DNA of 64,000 bases from Thermoflexibacter ruber (GTDB lineage: Bacteria > Bacteroidota > Bacteroidia > Cytophagales > Thermoflexibacteraceae): positions 1-64,000 of the forward strand of contig NZ_FONY01000014.1 in the NCBI RefSeq assembly GCF_900113045.1. Direction: 5' to 3'. Each line of letters begins with the position of its first letter. Within the stretch, counting starts at the first letter, position 1. This document shows, piece after piece, positions 8,891 through 17,417 of the stretch. Both the position numbers and the translations under genes were made by a program. Below the pieces are notes generated by a model, which ran no database searches, was not told the origin of the DNA, and was given only the letters and a program-made list of their open reading frames with translations.

Positions 8891-9976
8891 ATGCTGGATA
8901 AATTGACGGCAATCGCACAAAATTTTGCCTTACAGGGAAAAATTGTTTCTATATCGCCTTTGGGGGCTGGACACATTAACGATACTTTTTTAGTAAAAAC
9001 TGACCTGCAAGCGTATGTAATTCAACGTATCAACCACCAAGTTTTTAAGAATCCTGTGAAGGTCATGGAAAATATCCAACTCATTTGCCAGCATCAAATG
9101 AATAAACTCAAAAAAGAAAATCAAGCGATTGATAGAAAAGTACTTCAAGTTATTCTAACCAATCAAAGTAAACTTTGCTTGGTAGATATAAACGGTAACT
9201 TTTGGCGTACTTATTTATATGTCCCTGATACAGTTACTTTTAATATAGTAGAGAACAAACTCCAAGCCTTTCAAGCAGGAAAAGGATTTGGCAGATTTCA
9301 ACGTTATTTGTCAGACTTGAACCCTCAGTTGTTACACGAAACTATCCCTCGCTTTCACTCTCTTGCTTGGCGTTACGAACAGTTAGAAGAAGCAATCCAC
9401 CAAGATACTTGCCAAAGAGTAAGCAAAGTAAGCACAGAGGTAAATTTTGCTTTGTCAAGAAAAAATTTGGCTACCCAGCTCACTACCTATTTAAGTGATG
9501 GCACGCTGCCTGTGAGGGTTACGCATAACGATACAAAGATTAACAATATACTTATGGATAGCAAAACTCAAGAAGCTGTTTGTATTGTTGATTTGGATAC
9601 TGTCATGGCTGGCTCTGTGATTTATGATTTTGGAGATTTGATGCGTACTTCTTTGAGTTTATCTTCTGAAGAAGAGAAAGACCTTAGCAAAGTACAGCTA
9701 AGGATTCCTATTTTTAAGGCTTTAGCAGGGGGCTATTTGAGTGAGGCAAAATCTTTTCTTACAGAAAAGGAAAAAGCACTTTTGGTATTTGGCGGAAAGA
9801 TAATTACGCTTATCATGGGTATTCGCTTTTTGACAGACTATCTTTGTGGGGATATTTATTACAAAACCAAATACGAAGCACATAACTTAGACCGTTGCAG
9901 AACTCAATTTCAATTAGTTACACTCATAGAGCATCATCAGAAAGAGTTAGAGGAGATAGTATTAAAAAGTCACTGA
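8891..9976 (+). CDS. Aminoglycoside-phosphotransferase-fold sugar kinase (N-acetylhexosamine 1-kinase-like)
   Basis: This 361-residue protein has the APH/choline-kinase fold. An N-terminal nucleotide loop reads SPLGAGHINDTF (residues 22-33). The Brenner-type catalytic motif is VTHNDTKINNIL with D214 and N219, followed by the metal-binding VDLDTV (233-238) and YDFGD. This set of motifs is like NahK, which phosphorylates GlcNAc or GalNAc at C1 in bifidobacteria, and homologues in Bacteroidota are often linked to amino-sugar recovery. No uridylyltransferase neighbour is present to confirm it. Substrate is inferred. Confidence 0.75.
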   Translation: MLDKLTAIAQNFALQGKIVSISPLGAGHINDTFLVKTDLQAYVIQRINHQVFKNPVKVMENIQLICQHQMNKLKKENQAIDRKVLQVILTNQSKLCLVDINGNFWRTYLYVPDTVTFNIVENKLQAFQAGKGFGRFQRYLSDLNPQLLHETIPRFHSLAWRYEQLEEAIHQDTCQRVSKVSTEVNFALSRKNLATQLTTYLSDGTLPVRVTHNDTKINNILMDSKTQEAVCIVDLDTVMAGSVIYDFGDLMRTSLSLSSEEEKDLSKVQLRIPIFKALAGGYLSEAKSFLTEKEKALLVFGGKIITLIMGIRFLTDYLCGDIYYKTKYEAHNLDRCRTQFQLVTLIEHHQKELEEIVLKSH

Positions 9977-9988
9977 ATCAATGAATAA

Positions 9989-10019
9989 AACCTGTCAGGT
10001 TTCTAAAACCTGACAGGTT
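9989..10019. repeat. Dispersed palindromic repeat, family P, copy 1
   Basis: A perfect 14-bp inverted repeat (AACCTGTCAGGTTT, 3-nt gap, then its complement) sits between the convergent kinase and odhB genes. The core CCTGTCAGG is itself nearly palindromic. Related copies are at 11647-11679, 58950-58986 and 59098-59132. Here it could serve as a two-way terminator, but no strong T tract follows. Confidence 0.85.
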
Positions 10020-10033
10020 GGGGTTAAGCTATT

Positions 10034-11596
10034 TTACATTCCCAACAGCATCCTCGCCGGGTCTTCGAGCAGTTGCTTTACTCTTACCAAGAAACTTACT
10101 GATTCTCTCCCATCTATGATACGGTGGTCATACGAAAGAGCTACGTACATCATAGGTTTTATCACCACTTGTCCGTTCAAGGCTATTGGTCTTTCCACGA
10201 TATTGTGCATGCCGAGAATTGCTGACTGAGGGGCATTGATGATAGGGGTGGACATGAGCGAGCCAAATACGCCTCCATTGGTAATAGTGAACGTGCCGCC
10301 TGTCATCTCTGGGATACTCAACTTGTTATCTCTTGCCTTGCCTGCCAAACGCAATACTTCTTTTTCAATTTCTGCTAAACTCATAGACTCAGCATTGCGA
10401 ATCACAGGAACTACCAAACCTTTGGGAGCAGAAACCGCAATAGAAATGTCCACAAAGTCATTGTAAACTATCTCATCGCCTTCTATGCTGGCATTTACCG
10501 CAGGAAACTCTTGCAAAGCAATGCACACCGCTTTGGCAAAGAAGGACATAAAGCCCAATCCAACGCCGTGTTTTTCCTTGAAGGCATCTTTGTACTTTGC
10601 TCTTAGGTTCATGATTGCTTCCATATTTACCTCATTGAAGGTCGTAAGCATAGCGGTTTCGTTTTTCACTGCAACCAGGCGGCGAGCCACTGTTTTTCGC
10701 AAAGGGGTCATTTTTTCCCTTCTCGAGTTTCTGCTTCCTCCAAAAGGTGCAACCGCAGGGATTTCTGTCTTGGCTTCCTCCTTTTTTGCAGGGGGAACAG
10801 ATTTTTCTGCGTTTATGGCATCTTCTTTGGTAATTCTGCCGTCCTTGCCTGAGCCTTTGATTTCCTGTGGGTTGATTCCTTTTTCTGCCAAAATCTTTGA
10901 GGCAGCGGGAGAAGGCGTACCCGTAGCATAGCTTTCCTTGCTTTCCACCGTTTTTACTTCCTCTTTTTTAGGTTCTTCCTTTGCCGGAGGCGTTGTAGTG
11001 GTCGTATTGTTGCTTGTGCTTGCACCTACTTCTATTTTGCAAATAGGGCTGTTGATAGCCAAGACATCACCTGCTTTGGCTATATGCCGCAAAATGCCTT
11101 CTGCCTTCGCAGGGAGTTCGAAAGTTGCCTTATCTGACTCCAATTCGCACAATACTTCGTCCAACTTGACGAAATCTCCGTCTTTTTTAATCCAATTGGA
11201 AAGGGTAACTTCCGTAATGGACTCGCCCACAGGCGGAACGGTCATGGTCATCACTTCATTTGATTTGGTTTCCACTTTGTTTTCTGTTTTTACTTCTGTT
11301 TTGCTTTCATTTCTGACCTCTGCGGTGGGCGGAGGCGTAATATTTGTCGTTTTTGTTTGATTTTCTGCACCTTCTATTTTGCAGATAATCGCCCCGATAG
11401 GCAAGGTATCTCCCGCTTTGGCGTTGTGGCGCAAAATGCCCGAAGCCTCCGCAGGCAACTCAAAAGTCGCCTTATCAGACTCCAATTCGCAAATAATTTC
11501 TTCTGCGTTCACAAATTCGCCGTCTTTCTTGAACCAATTAGCAATGGTTACTTCGGTTACTGACTCGCCTACGGCTGGCACTTTCATTTCTATCAT
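10034..11596 (-). CDS. odhB: 2-oxoglutarate dehydrogenase E2, dihydrolipoyl succinyltransferase with two lipoyl domains
   Basis: This 520-residue enzyme transfers the succinyl group to CoA in the TCA cycle. Two lipoyl domains are visible, each with [13 protein letters not shown]; the lipoylated lysines are K42 and K156. They are joined by Pro/Thr/Lys/Glu-rich linkers. A peripheral E3/E1-binding domain follows ([14 protein letters not shown] ... [11 protein letters not shown], about residues 225-265), then the catalytic domain with the active site DHRIIDG (H491, D495). OGDH E2s usually have one lipoyl domain, so two is worth noting. E1 (sucA) lies 3 kb away on the same strand at 14658-17417, separated by an island of accessory genes. 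Confidence 0.93.
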   Translation of the reverse strand: MIEMKVPAVGESVTEVTIANWFKKDGEFVNAEEIICELESDKATFELPAEASGILRHNAKAGDTLPIGAIICKIEGAENQTKTTNITPPPTAEVRNESKTEVKTENKVETKSNEVMTMTVPPVGESITEVTLSNWIKKDGDFVKLDEVLCELESDKATFELPAKAEGILRHIAKAGDVLAINSPICKIEVGASTSNNTTTTTPPAKEEPKKEEVKTVESKESYATGTPSPAASKILAEKGINPQEIKGSGKDGRITKEDAINAEKSVPPAKKEEAKTEIPAVAPFGGSRNSRREKMTPLRKTVARRLVAVKNETAMLTTFNEVNMEAIMNLRAKYKDAFKEKHGVGLGFMSFFAKAVCIALQEFPAVNASIEGDEIVYNDFVDISIAVSAPKGLVVPVIRNAESMSLAEIEKEVLRLAGKARDNKLSIPEMTGGTFTITNGGVFGSLMSTPIINAPQSAILGMHNIVERPIALNGQVVIKPMMYVALSYDHRIIDGRESVSFLVRVKQLLEDPARMLLGM

Positions 11597-11646
11597 TGTG
11601 TTTTATGTGAAATGTTTATGGTTTATTGTTTGATTACTTTAAGCGT

Positions 11647-11679
11647 AAACCTGTTAGGTTTTCAAAACCTAACAGGTTT
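11647..11679. repeat. Dispersed palindromic repeat, family P, copy 2
   Basis: A perfect 16-bp inverted repeat around a single C (AAACCTGTTAGGTTTT and its complement). It differs from copy 1 by compensating changes in both arms (GTCAGG to GTTAGG with CTGACA to CTAACA), which suggests selection for the hairpin or for the palindrome. It lies between the odhB start and the accessory island. Confidence 0.85.
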
Positions 11680-11700
11680 TTGGACTTTTATATATCTGTT

Positions 11701-11775
11701 CTGTTCCGCCCCTAAGGGGGTTTTAGAAATTTTGGTCATGCTGGTTTCTACAAAGCTGTCGTTCATAACAGGACT
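11701..11775. repeat. Degenerate copy of the R2 dispersed repeat
   Basis: The segment begins TTCCGCCCCTAAGGGGG and contains CTACAAAGCTGTCGTTC, matching the first half of the two longer R2 copies at 12431 and 13318, but the middle and right part diverge. It marks the odhB-side edge of the accessory island. Confidence 0.55.
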
Positions 11776-11802
11776 GCAATACATTTTATTTCACTCTTAA
11801 AC

Positions 11803-12420
11803 TTAATAGTGATATAGCCCCAATAAATCTATAAAATAGATTTTTAAATCATCACTGTACTCTTGCCATGTTTTTTGAGATTTGGGTTTTGAATAAAAAA
11901 GTTCAAGAAATCTTACTCCTTCATGCGTTCTAATTTCTAAATCAAACTCTTTTTGATATGACTTATACATAACATTTACATCAAGAACAAAATCATATTT
12001 GCTCTTTTGAACAGATAATATATCTACATCAAATTTTTTCAATTTTCTTTTAATCGCATTAAAATCAATTTTTAAACTATCAAACTGCCTTTTCCGATTA
12101 TCTATTAACTTCCCATCTTCGAAATCATCATTATTCCATAAAGTATCAATCTCAATGAACATTCCCTTAGCTTGAATAATTTTTTCATCTCCAAAAAACT
12201 GATAGTACATACTTATCCCATCTCCAAAATCTTTTGTAATATTGACATAGCCACACTCTATTATATCTTCTATACAACCTTCTTTTACTAACCTTTCTCT
12301 TGAAACATTAAAGACATCATCAAAGGGATTGTAAGTAGGTGCAGGATAGCTAAAAAATAGTTCTCCTATACCTGCAAATAAAAATAAACTTGTAAAAAAT
12401 ATGATGTTTTTTGTTTTCAC
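11803..12420 (-). CDS. Uncharacterised protein with N-terminal signal or membrane segment
   Basis: This 205-residue protein is not recognised. It starts with a hydrophobic stretch (IIFFTSLFLFAGIGELFF, about residues 5-22) suitable as a signal peptide or single anchor, followed by a charged soluble part rich in Asp, Lys and Phe. There are two cysteines near residues 49 and 56 (GCIEDIIECG), which might pair. It lies in the island between odhB and sucA, flanked by the degenerate R2 repeat and the first full R2 repeat, and is AT-richer than the OGDH genes. No function is proposed. Confidence 0.6.
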   Translation of the reverse strand: MKTKNIIFFTSLFLFAGIGELFFSYPAPTYNPFDDVFNVSRERLVKEGCIEDIIECGYVNITKDFGDGISMYYQFFGDEKIIQAKGMFIEIDTLWNNDDFEDGKLIDNRKRQFDSLKIDFNAIKRKLKKFDVDILSVQKSKYDFVLDVNVMYKSYQKEFDLEIRTHEGVRFLELFYSKPKSQKTWQEYSDDLKIYFIDLLGLYHY

Positions 12421-12430
12421 TATTTTTAAT

Positions 12431-12551
12431 GTTCCGTCGTCCCTCTGGGACTTTTATATTTTGGGTTTTTATTTTTTCCTACAAAGCTGTCGTTCCCACA
12501 ATGGAATTGCTAACTAAACTTTCCATTTTTCATATGTTATCACGTGAAAAA
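12431..12551. repeat. R2 dispersed repeat, full copy A
   Basis: About 120 bp beginning GTTCCGTCGTCCCTCTGGGA and ending TTATCACGTGAAAAA. It is nearly identical to 13318-13437 and in the same orientation. It contains the short palindrome GTCCCTCTGGGAC and the CACGTG palindrome. The two copies flank the MntA/HepT pair. No coding capacity is visible. Confidence 0.85.
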
Positions 12552-12647
12552 CAACTCCTATTTTACACAAGTGGGGACTAAATAGCAGCTACCCTTTTTT
12601 TGTGTTTTCTCTCATTACAAACTACACGAAAGACTGATACCCTAAAT

Positions 12648-12713
12648 TTATAACTTTGCAATAATTGCCAATATTTGTACTTCTAATTCAGGTAAGTTAT
12701 TTTCTATGATGCC
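12648..12713 (-). pseudogene. Out-of-frame C-terminal remnant of hepT
   Basis: After the premature stop of hepT, the other frame encodes a typical HepT C-terminal helix (IIENNLPELEVQILAIIAKL, then TAA). The join needs one added base between the TTG codon at 12713-12715 and the ATC codon at 12708-12710. This is a frameshift remnant or a sequencing error. Confidence 0.7.
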
Positions 12714-12991
12714 AAAACTACATTTTCATCTACCCCAAAATATTCATGTATTAAAAGATTTCTCAAGCCAATAATTTGTCGCCATGCCACTTCTATATAC
12801 TCATTTTTTAATTCATCAGAAATCCTACTACTTGCTTCGCCAATTACTTCTAATTGCCTAATGCAAGCATTTTTCATCATAGAATTAGATACAAAATCTT
12901 TAGAACTTACTCCTTGTGTGTAGTTCCGAATCTCTATAATTGCGTCTGCAATATGTTGCAACCTTACTTTATCTCCAAGTCTATCGGACAT
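12704..12991 (-). CDS. hepT: HepT-like HEPN toxin, C-terminus frameshifted
   Basis: This 95-residue product is a HEPN-domain toxin of the HepT/MntA family, a ribonuclease that is inactivated when its partner adds AMP groups. The RX4HXY motif is intact (R77, H82, Y84 in RNLLIHEYFG). The frame ends early in VVLAS at 12704. In the neighbouring frame the expected continuation is present, reading IIENNLPELEVQI and ending with TAA at 12648-12650; restoring one lost base would give 114 residues, the usual size. So a one-base deletion near 12711-12716 has removed the last helix. It overlaps mntA by 11 bp. Activity of the truncated form is uncertain. Confidence 0.85.
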   Translation of the reverse strand: MSDRLGDKVRLQHIADAIIEIRNYTQGVSSKDFVSNSMMKNACIRQLEVIGEASSRISDELKNEYIEVAWRQIIGLRNLLIHEYFGVDENVVLAS

Positions 12992-13301
12992 AAATCAACT
13001 TTTTTTCGTTATCGACTATGGGCTTTATATATTTGGAAAACCCTTTCTCAGAAACCAAATCAACTTTTTTATGGAGTAAATCTTCCAACTCCAATTTCAT
13101 TTTTACAAACAATAATCCTATTTTCACTTGATAATCCAACTCCACCAATATATCAATATCGCTATCTTCAAGTGCTTCCCCCCGCACATAAGAGCCAAAG
13201 AGGTATGCCTTTTTCACAGGCTTATCTTTAAAATATGCCTTTATAATCTCTACTTCACTTTTAAAATTTTCTGCTATCTCTATGGTTTCTTGGTGTATCA
13301 T
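12981..13301 (-). CDS. mntA: MntA-like minimal nucleotidyltransferase antitoxin
   Basis: This 106-residue protein has the minimal nucleotidyltransferase fold: LFGSYVRGEALEDSDIDILV carries the G36-S37 motif and the metal-binding aspartates D48 and D50. In characterised pairs such proteins adenylylate the tyrosine of the HepT RX4HXY motif. It is encoded directly upstream of hepT and overlaps it by 11 bp, so both are co-transcribed and coupled. Both genes are bracketed by two near-identical R2 repeats. Confidence 0.9.
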   Translation of the reverse strand: MIHQETIEIAENFKSEVEIIKAYFKDKPVKKAYLFGSYVRGEALEDSDIDILVELDYQVKIGLLFVKMKLELEDLLHKKVDLVSEKGFSKYIKPIVDNEKKLIYVR

Positions 13302-13317
13302 TGATTAATTATGCTCA

Positions 13318-13437
13318 GTTCCGTCCCTCTGGGACTTTTATATTTGGGGTTTTCATTTTTTCCCTATAAAGCTGTCGTTCCCACAATGGAATTGCTAACG
13401 AAACTTTCCATTTTTCATGTGTTATCACGTGAAAAAA
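13318..13437. repeat. R2 dispersed repeat, full copy B
   Basis: About 120 bp in direct orientation to copy A at 12431-12551, differing by scattered substitutions and a 2-3 bp indel near its start (GTTCCGTCCCTCTGGGAC here). It begins 16 bp upstream of the mntA start, so the promoter of the toxin-antitoxin genes must lie in or beyond the repeat. Confidence 0.85.
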
Positions 13438-13531
13438 TTTCCTCACTTCTGCATAGGAAAAACCTCAAAAGTTATCACTACTTCTCTGTTAGAAACGTGG
13501 TTCTTGATAGCATCGACTAATCTTTTATCAT

Positions 13532-14185
13532 TTATTTCCCTTGTAAAATAGATTTTTCATAAATATCTGCAAGTAAAATTTTTATATCTCCTATGCTAAT
13601 TTCCTGGGCAAAGTCCTCAAAATCTGTATTGAGCCACTGCTTGCTATTTTCTATGCGTTCGTACAGCGAAGCCCAAGTGCGACTTTGCGATACAAAAAGT
13701 ACGTATTTCAAACTCTCCATTTTTTTATAACAAGGCAATTTTTCTAATAAATCGTAGTCTTGGGTAGATTTAGATTGTACTTCTACTATCAAATATGGAT
13801 TAGTCGTTGCTTGCAACTTTTGGTAAGTATAAAACTCAGGTTGCCCACCTACTACCAATACATCAGGATTAAAACTTGCCTGACAGTCTGCTATATACAC
13901 CAATCTATTGCTCCCATATACACGATGAGCTGTTTTTAAATAAGCGTTGCCTAATAGTCTAATGATATTAGCAACAATCAATTCATGCGTATCACTTGCA
14001 AAACCCATAGAGATAATTTCGTTTTGATAATATTCTACCGTGTATTCACAATCCATCACCAACTCGTAAAACTCCTCCCAAGAAGCAGGAGTTCTTACGA
14101 TTTCTTCCATTTCCAACCTTTCTTTGAGGGTCAAAGGTAATTTTTCAATGACTTCCATAAGCGATTCATTTGTTTTATTTCTCAC
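13532..14185 (-). CDS. Uma2-family (DUF820) PD-(D/E)XK nuclease-like protein
   Basis: This 217-residue protein has the Uma2 layout: SWEEFYELVMDCEYTVEYYQ, then NEIISMG, a nuclease-like core with NPDVLVV and LIVEVQSKST (Asp, Glu-x-Gln and Lys of the degenerate site), and KYVLFVSQS. Uma2 proteins are common and often multicopy in Bacteroidota and cyanobacteria, and their role is not established. The upstream STAS-like gene at 14213-14578 is only 27 bp away on the same strand, so the two may form an operon. A second Uma2 protein is at 22496-23083. Confidence 0.8.
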   Translation of the reverse strand: MRNKTNESLMEVIEKLPLTLKERLEMEEIVRTPASWEEFYELVMDCEYTVEYYQNEIISMGFASDTHELIVANIIRLLGNAYLKTAHRVYGSNRLVYIADCQASFNPDVLVVGGQPEFYTYQKLQATTNPYLIVEVQSKSTQDYDLLEKLPCYKKMESLKYVLFVSQSRTWASLYERIENSKQWLNTDFEDFAQEISIGDIKILLADIYEKSILQGK

Positions 14186-14212
14186 ACAACCAATCTATGG
14201 CTTGCTTTTCTT

Positions 14213-14578
14213 CTATAAAAAACGTCTTAAAAAGTTTAAATCAGGGATTTCATCTCCCAACTGTTCTATGGACAACTGTGCATAAAAATCCTTTGGGATA
14301 ATATAAGCTAATCTTCTCAAACCTAACTGAATCATCGAGGCAATGATATTTTTAGCTGTCCATTCTTGCATCTCTGGCGGAATGGTATAAAGCAAATTCT
14401 GTACATTGGTAAGTACACGACTTGGCTGGTATTTTCGTGTCATTTCCAAAATCTTCGACTGTGCTTCTTGGAAACTCTCATCACCAATATATTCGGTATC
14501 AGAAGATACAATAATCCGCATAAGACTTTTATCGGCGTGATAATGAATTACTTGCAGATTGCTTCTATGTATTTCCAT
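14213..14578 (-). CDS. Small STAS/SpoIIAA-like protein
   Basis: This 121-residue protein has the alternating strand-helix pattern of STAS-like proteins: SLMRIIVSSDTEYIGDESFQEAQ, a central PSRVLTNVQNLLYTIPPEMQ, and LRRLAYIIPKDFYAQLS. No signal peptide or membrane segment is present. Similar proteins occur singly in Cytophagales with no known role. It lies directly upstream of a Uma2 gene and downstream of sucA, with the GTCCGAG palindromes between. The family call is tentative. Confidence 0.55.
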   Translation of the reverse strand: MEIHRSNLQVIHYHADKSLMRIIVSSDTEYIGDESFQEAQSKILEMTRKYQPSRVLTNVQNLLYTIPPEMQEWTAKNIIASMIQLGLRRLAYIIPKDFYAQLSIEQLGDEIPDLNFLRRFL

Positions 14579-14585
14579 TCTTAAA

Positions 14586-14653
14586 GTCCGAGTTTCTAAC
14601 TCGGACGGTTATATTTATGATTATTGTTTTTTGTCCGAGTTGGAAACTCGCAC
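14586..14653. repeat. Family Q palindromic repeats, sucA side of island
   Basis: Two related hairpins, GTCCGAGTTTCTAACTCGGAC at 14586-14606 and GTCCGAGTTGGAAACTCGCAC at 14633-14653, lie between the sucA stop and the STAS-like gene. They resemble the repeats at 58845-58917 and 59051-59095 and could act as a transcript end for sucA. Confidence 0.7.
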
Positions 14654-14657
14654 TCCT

Positions 14658-17417
14658 CTATTCAAAAACCTTATTAATAATTGCCGCTTGCTCTATTGCG
14701 TGAACCTTACTGAAGCCTGTGGCTGGTGAAGCACTGACTTTTCTGGAAATCAACTCAAAAGGTACATGACGTACAGTCCTGAGCAAGTAAGCCCAATAGC
14801 CCATGTTTTCAGGTTCTTCCTGTACCCAATAGACTTTGGCTTTTTTGTACTTTTCCATTTCTGCATCGAACTGCGTCATTGGGAATGGGTGAATTTGCTC
14901 TATACGAACTATGGCTACATCTTTTCGCTTGTCAGCTTGCTGTCTTTCAAGTAGTTCATAGTAGATTTTACCTGTGCAGAAAATCAACTTGCTTACTTTA
15001 TTAGTAGGTTTAGCATACTCATCAGGTATCAACTCTTTGAAACTCCCTTGAGTAAGGTCAGAGATAGGAGAAACGCATTTTGGGTGTCTGAGCAAAGACT
15101 TGGGCGACATCACTACGCAAGGCTTGCGGAAATCCCAAGCTAACTGCCTCCTTAGCAAATGGAAATAATTGGCAGGGGTAGTAATATTAGCAACTATCAT
15201 ATTATACTCAGCACAAAGTTGTAGGAAACGTTCAGGTCTGGCGCTGGAGTGTTCGGGACCTTGTCCTTCGTGTCCATGAGGTAGGAGCATCACCAAGCTA
15301 TTCATTTTGCCCCACTTCGTTTCGGCAGAGGCGATGAATTGGTCTATCATAATTTGCGCTCCATTGGCAAAATCCCCAAACTGTGCTTCCCAAAGTACCA
15401 AAGCATTCGGATTGGAGAAAGCATAGCCGTATTCAAAACCCAACACACCATATTCAGAAAGCAAGGAGTTGTAAATCCAAAACTTTTCTTGTCCTTCCTC
15501 TATATGATTGAGTTGGCAGTAATCTTCATTGGTTTCTGCATCTTTCATAATAGCATGGCGATGCGAGAACGTTCCTCTTTCTACGTCCTGCCCTGTTAGG
15601 CGTACCATTTTATCCTCTAAGAGCAAAGTACCATAAGCTAATAGTTCTCCACTTGCCCAGTTGATTTCTTTATCTTCGTAAAAAGACTTTTGACGGTCTT
15701 TAATGAGCTTATCTATCTGTTTGATAGCTTTAAAACCTTGGGGGAGCGTAACAAGGGCTTTCATTACTTTTTCTAAAGCAGTTACCGAAACGGCAGTAGT
15801 AGGCGAATGTTCAAAATCTTCTGGAGTGCTATGTCTTAACTTTGCCCACTGTTCGTCAAATTTTTTATCTATATAAGGAATAGATTGCTGCTTGACCAAG
15901 TTCAAGCGGTCTTGCAAGAGCTGTTTGAACTCCTTGTCCATTTCGTCTGCTAAGTTTGCATCTACATCTCCTCTTTCAAGCAGACGTTTGTTATATAAAT
16001 CTCGTGGATTGGGGTGCTTAGCGATGATATTGTAAAGTAATGGTTGTGTGAACCTTGGTTCGTCAGTTTCGTTATGCCCATGTCTGCGGTAGCAAACCAT
16101 GTCTATAAAAATATCTTTTTGAAATTTTTGGCGAAACTCTGTAGCTAATTCTACAGCAAAAATTACTGCCTCTGGGTCATCTCCGTTTACGTGCAATACA
16201 GGCGAGTCTAATATAGTAGCAATATCCGTACAGTAATTGCTGGAGCGGGCATCCTCAAAGTCAGTGGTAAAACCTACTTGATTGTTGATAACAAAGTGGA
16301 TAGTCCCCCCAACATTGTAACCTTTCAATTCTGACATCTGAACTACCTCATATACAATCCCTTGTCCTGCTACTGCTGCATCTCCGTGTATCAAGATAGG
16401 CACCATTTTCGTATTGTCGCCTTCGTAATATTTATCTATCTGCGCTCTTGTGGCTCCTAAGATAACAGGATTAATTGCTTCTAAGTGCGAAGGGTTCGGC
16501 AACAAATGAATATCAATAACTTTACCTACTGTAGTAACATAGTTGTTTGAGTAGCCCATGTGATATTTTACATCTCCCTCGCCTACTGCGTACTCTGCAT
16601 TTTTTCCTTCAAACTCACTAAACACCTCCTCGTAAGTTTTACCAATAATGTTGGTCAAAACATTTAAGCGACCCCTATGAGCCATGCCTATGATTACTTC
16701 TTCTGCTCCTAATTCAGCAGACTTATTGATGATAGCATCAAGGGCAGGAATAGTAGATTCGCCCCCTTCTAAGGAAAATCTTTTTTGCCCTAAAAATTTG
16801 GTTTGTAAGAAGTTTTCAAAAACTACGGCTTCATTCAATTTTTTCAGAATACGCTTTTTTTGCTCAGCACTTGGCGAAAAATTTAAGTATTCTTTCTCTA
16901 TTTTGTTTTTAAGCCAATCGTAGATTTCAGGCTCTCTTATGTATGTAAACTCAAAACCAATACTTCCCAAATAAATTTTCTCCAATGCCGCTACAATATT
17001 TCTTAGCTTAGTCGTGCCAAGCCCTAATGCTTTTCCTGCTACAAATTCTTGGTCTAAATCGGCTTCTGAGAGTTTAAAATCTTTCAAGTCGAGCATCGCC
17101 TTGCGGTCTTTGCGAGGGCGAATAGGATTAGTTTTGGATTTCAAATGCCCGCGAGAGCGGTAGGCTTGAATCAGGTTGCGTACCCACAATTCTTTTTGGG
17201 CAATGGCATAAGCATCTGTTGTAGGTACTGCCGTAGTGCTATGTCCATTTCCATTCGTTTCTTCTTTGCCATAAGTCAGTGAAAAATCAAAGCCTGCAAA
17301 AAACTGCTGCCAAGTTTCATCTACCGAAGTAGGCTCATTCTTATATGCCTGATACAACTCATCTACATAAGCTACATCTGCATTGGAGAGGTTAGAAATA
17401 TATGTAAATTTGTCCAT
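14658..17417 (-). CDS. sucA: 2-oxoglutarate dehydrogenase E1 component
   Basis: This 919-residue thiamine diphosphate enzyme decarboxylates 2-oxoglutarate in the TCA cycle. The N-terminus has the family signature (NADVAYVDELYQAYKN, then SVDETWQQFF) used in E2 binding. Other hallmarks are IIGMAHRGRLNVL, the ThDP-binding GDAAVAGQGIVYE, VGFTTDFEDARSSNYCTD, CYRRHGHNETDEP, and the C-terminal VLLPHGHEGQGPEHSSARPERFL. Length is normal. It is read from the ATG at 17417. In most Bacteroidota odhB follows directly; here the two are separated by 3 kb of accessory genes, so coupled expression may be weakened. Confidence 0.96.
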   Translation of the reverse strand: MDKFTYISNLSNADVAYVDELYQAYKNEPTSVDETWQQFFAGFDFSLTYGKEETNGNGHSTTAVPTTDAYAIAQKELWVRNLIQAYRSRGHLKSKTNPIRPRKDRKAMLDLKDFKLSEADLDQEFVAGKALGLGTTKLRNIVAALEKIYLGSIGFEFTYIREPEIYDWLKNKIEKEYLNFSPSAEQKKRILKKLNEAVVFENFLQTKFLGQKRFSLEGGESTIPALDAIINKSAELGAEEVIIGMAHRGRLNVLTNIIGKTYEEVFSEFEGKNAEYAVGEGDVKYHMGYSNNYVTTVGKVIDIHLLPNPSHLEAINPVILGATRAQIDKYYEGDNTKMVPILIHGDAAVAGQGIVYEVVQMSELKGYNVGGTIHFVINNQVGFTTDFEDARSSNYCTDIATILDSPVLHVNGDDPEAVIFAVELATEFRQKFQKDIFIDMVCYRRHGHNETDEPRFTQPLLYNIIAKHPNPRDLYNKRLLERGDVDANLADEMDKEFKQLLQDRLNLVKQQSIPYIDKKFDEQWAKLRHSTPEDFEHSPTTAVSVTALEKVMKALVTLPQGFKAIKQIDKLIKDRQKSFYEDKEINWASGELLAYGTLLLEDKMVRLTGQDVERGTFSHRHAIMKDAETNEDYCQLNHIEEGQEKFWIYNSLLSEYGVLGFEYGYAFSNPNALVLWEAQFGDFANGAQIMIDQFIASAETKWGKMNSLVMLLPHGHEGQGPEHSSARPERFLQLCAEYNMIVANITTPANYFHLLRRQLAWDFRKPCVVMSPKSLLRHPKCVSPISDLTQGSFKELIPDEYAKPTNKVSKLIFCTGKIYYELLERQQADKRKDVAIVRIEQIHPFPMTQFDAEMEKYKKAKVYWVQEEPENMGYWAYLLRTVRHVPFELISRKVSASPATGFSKVHAIEQAAIINKVFE

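Noticed and set aside
10236-11563. Plus-strand frames inside odhB, one of 148 and one of 140 codons
   Set aside because: They mirror the low-complexity linkers and lipoyl domains of the E2 gene on the other strand.
9989-11679. Palindromes considered as a CRISPR array
   Set aside because: Copies are far apart, not regularly spaced, lack spacers and have no cas genes nearby.
11803-13301. Idea that the whole island is an insertion sequence or integron
   Set aside because: No transposase, integrase, terminal inverted repeats or target duplications were seen; only direct R2 repeats.
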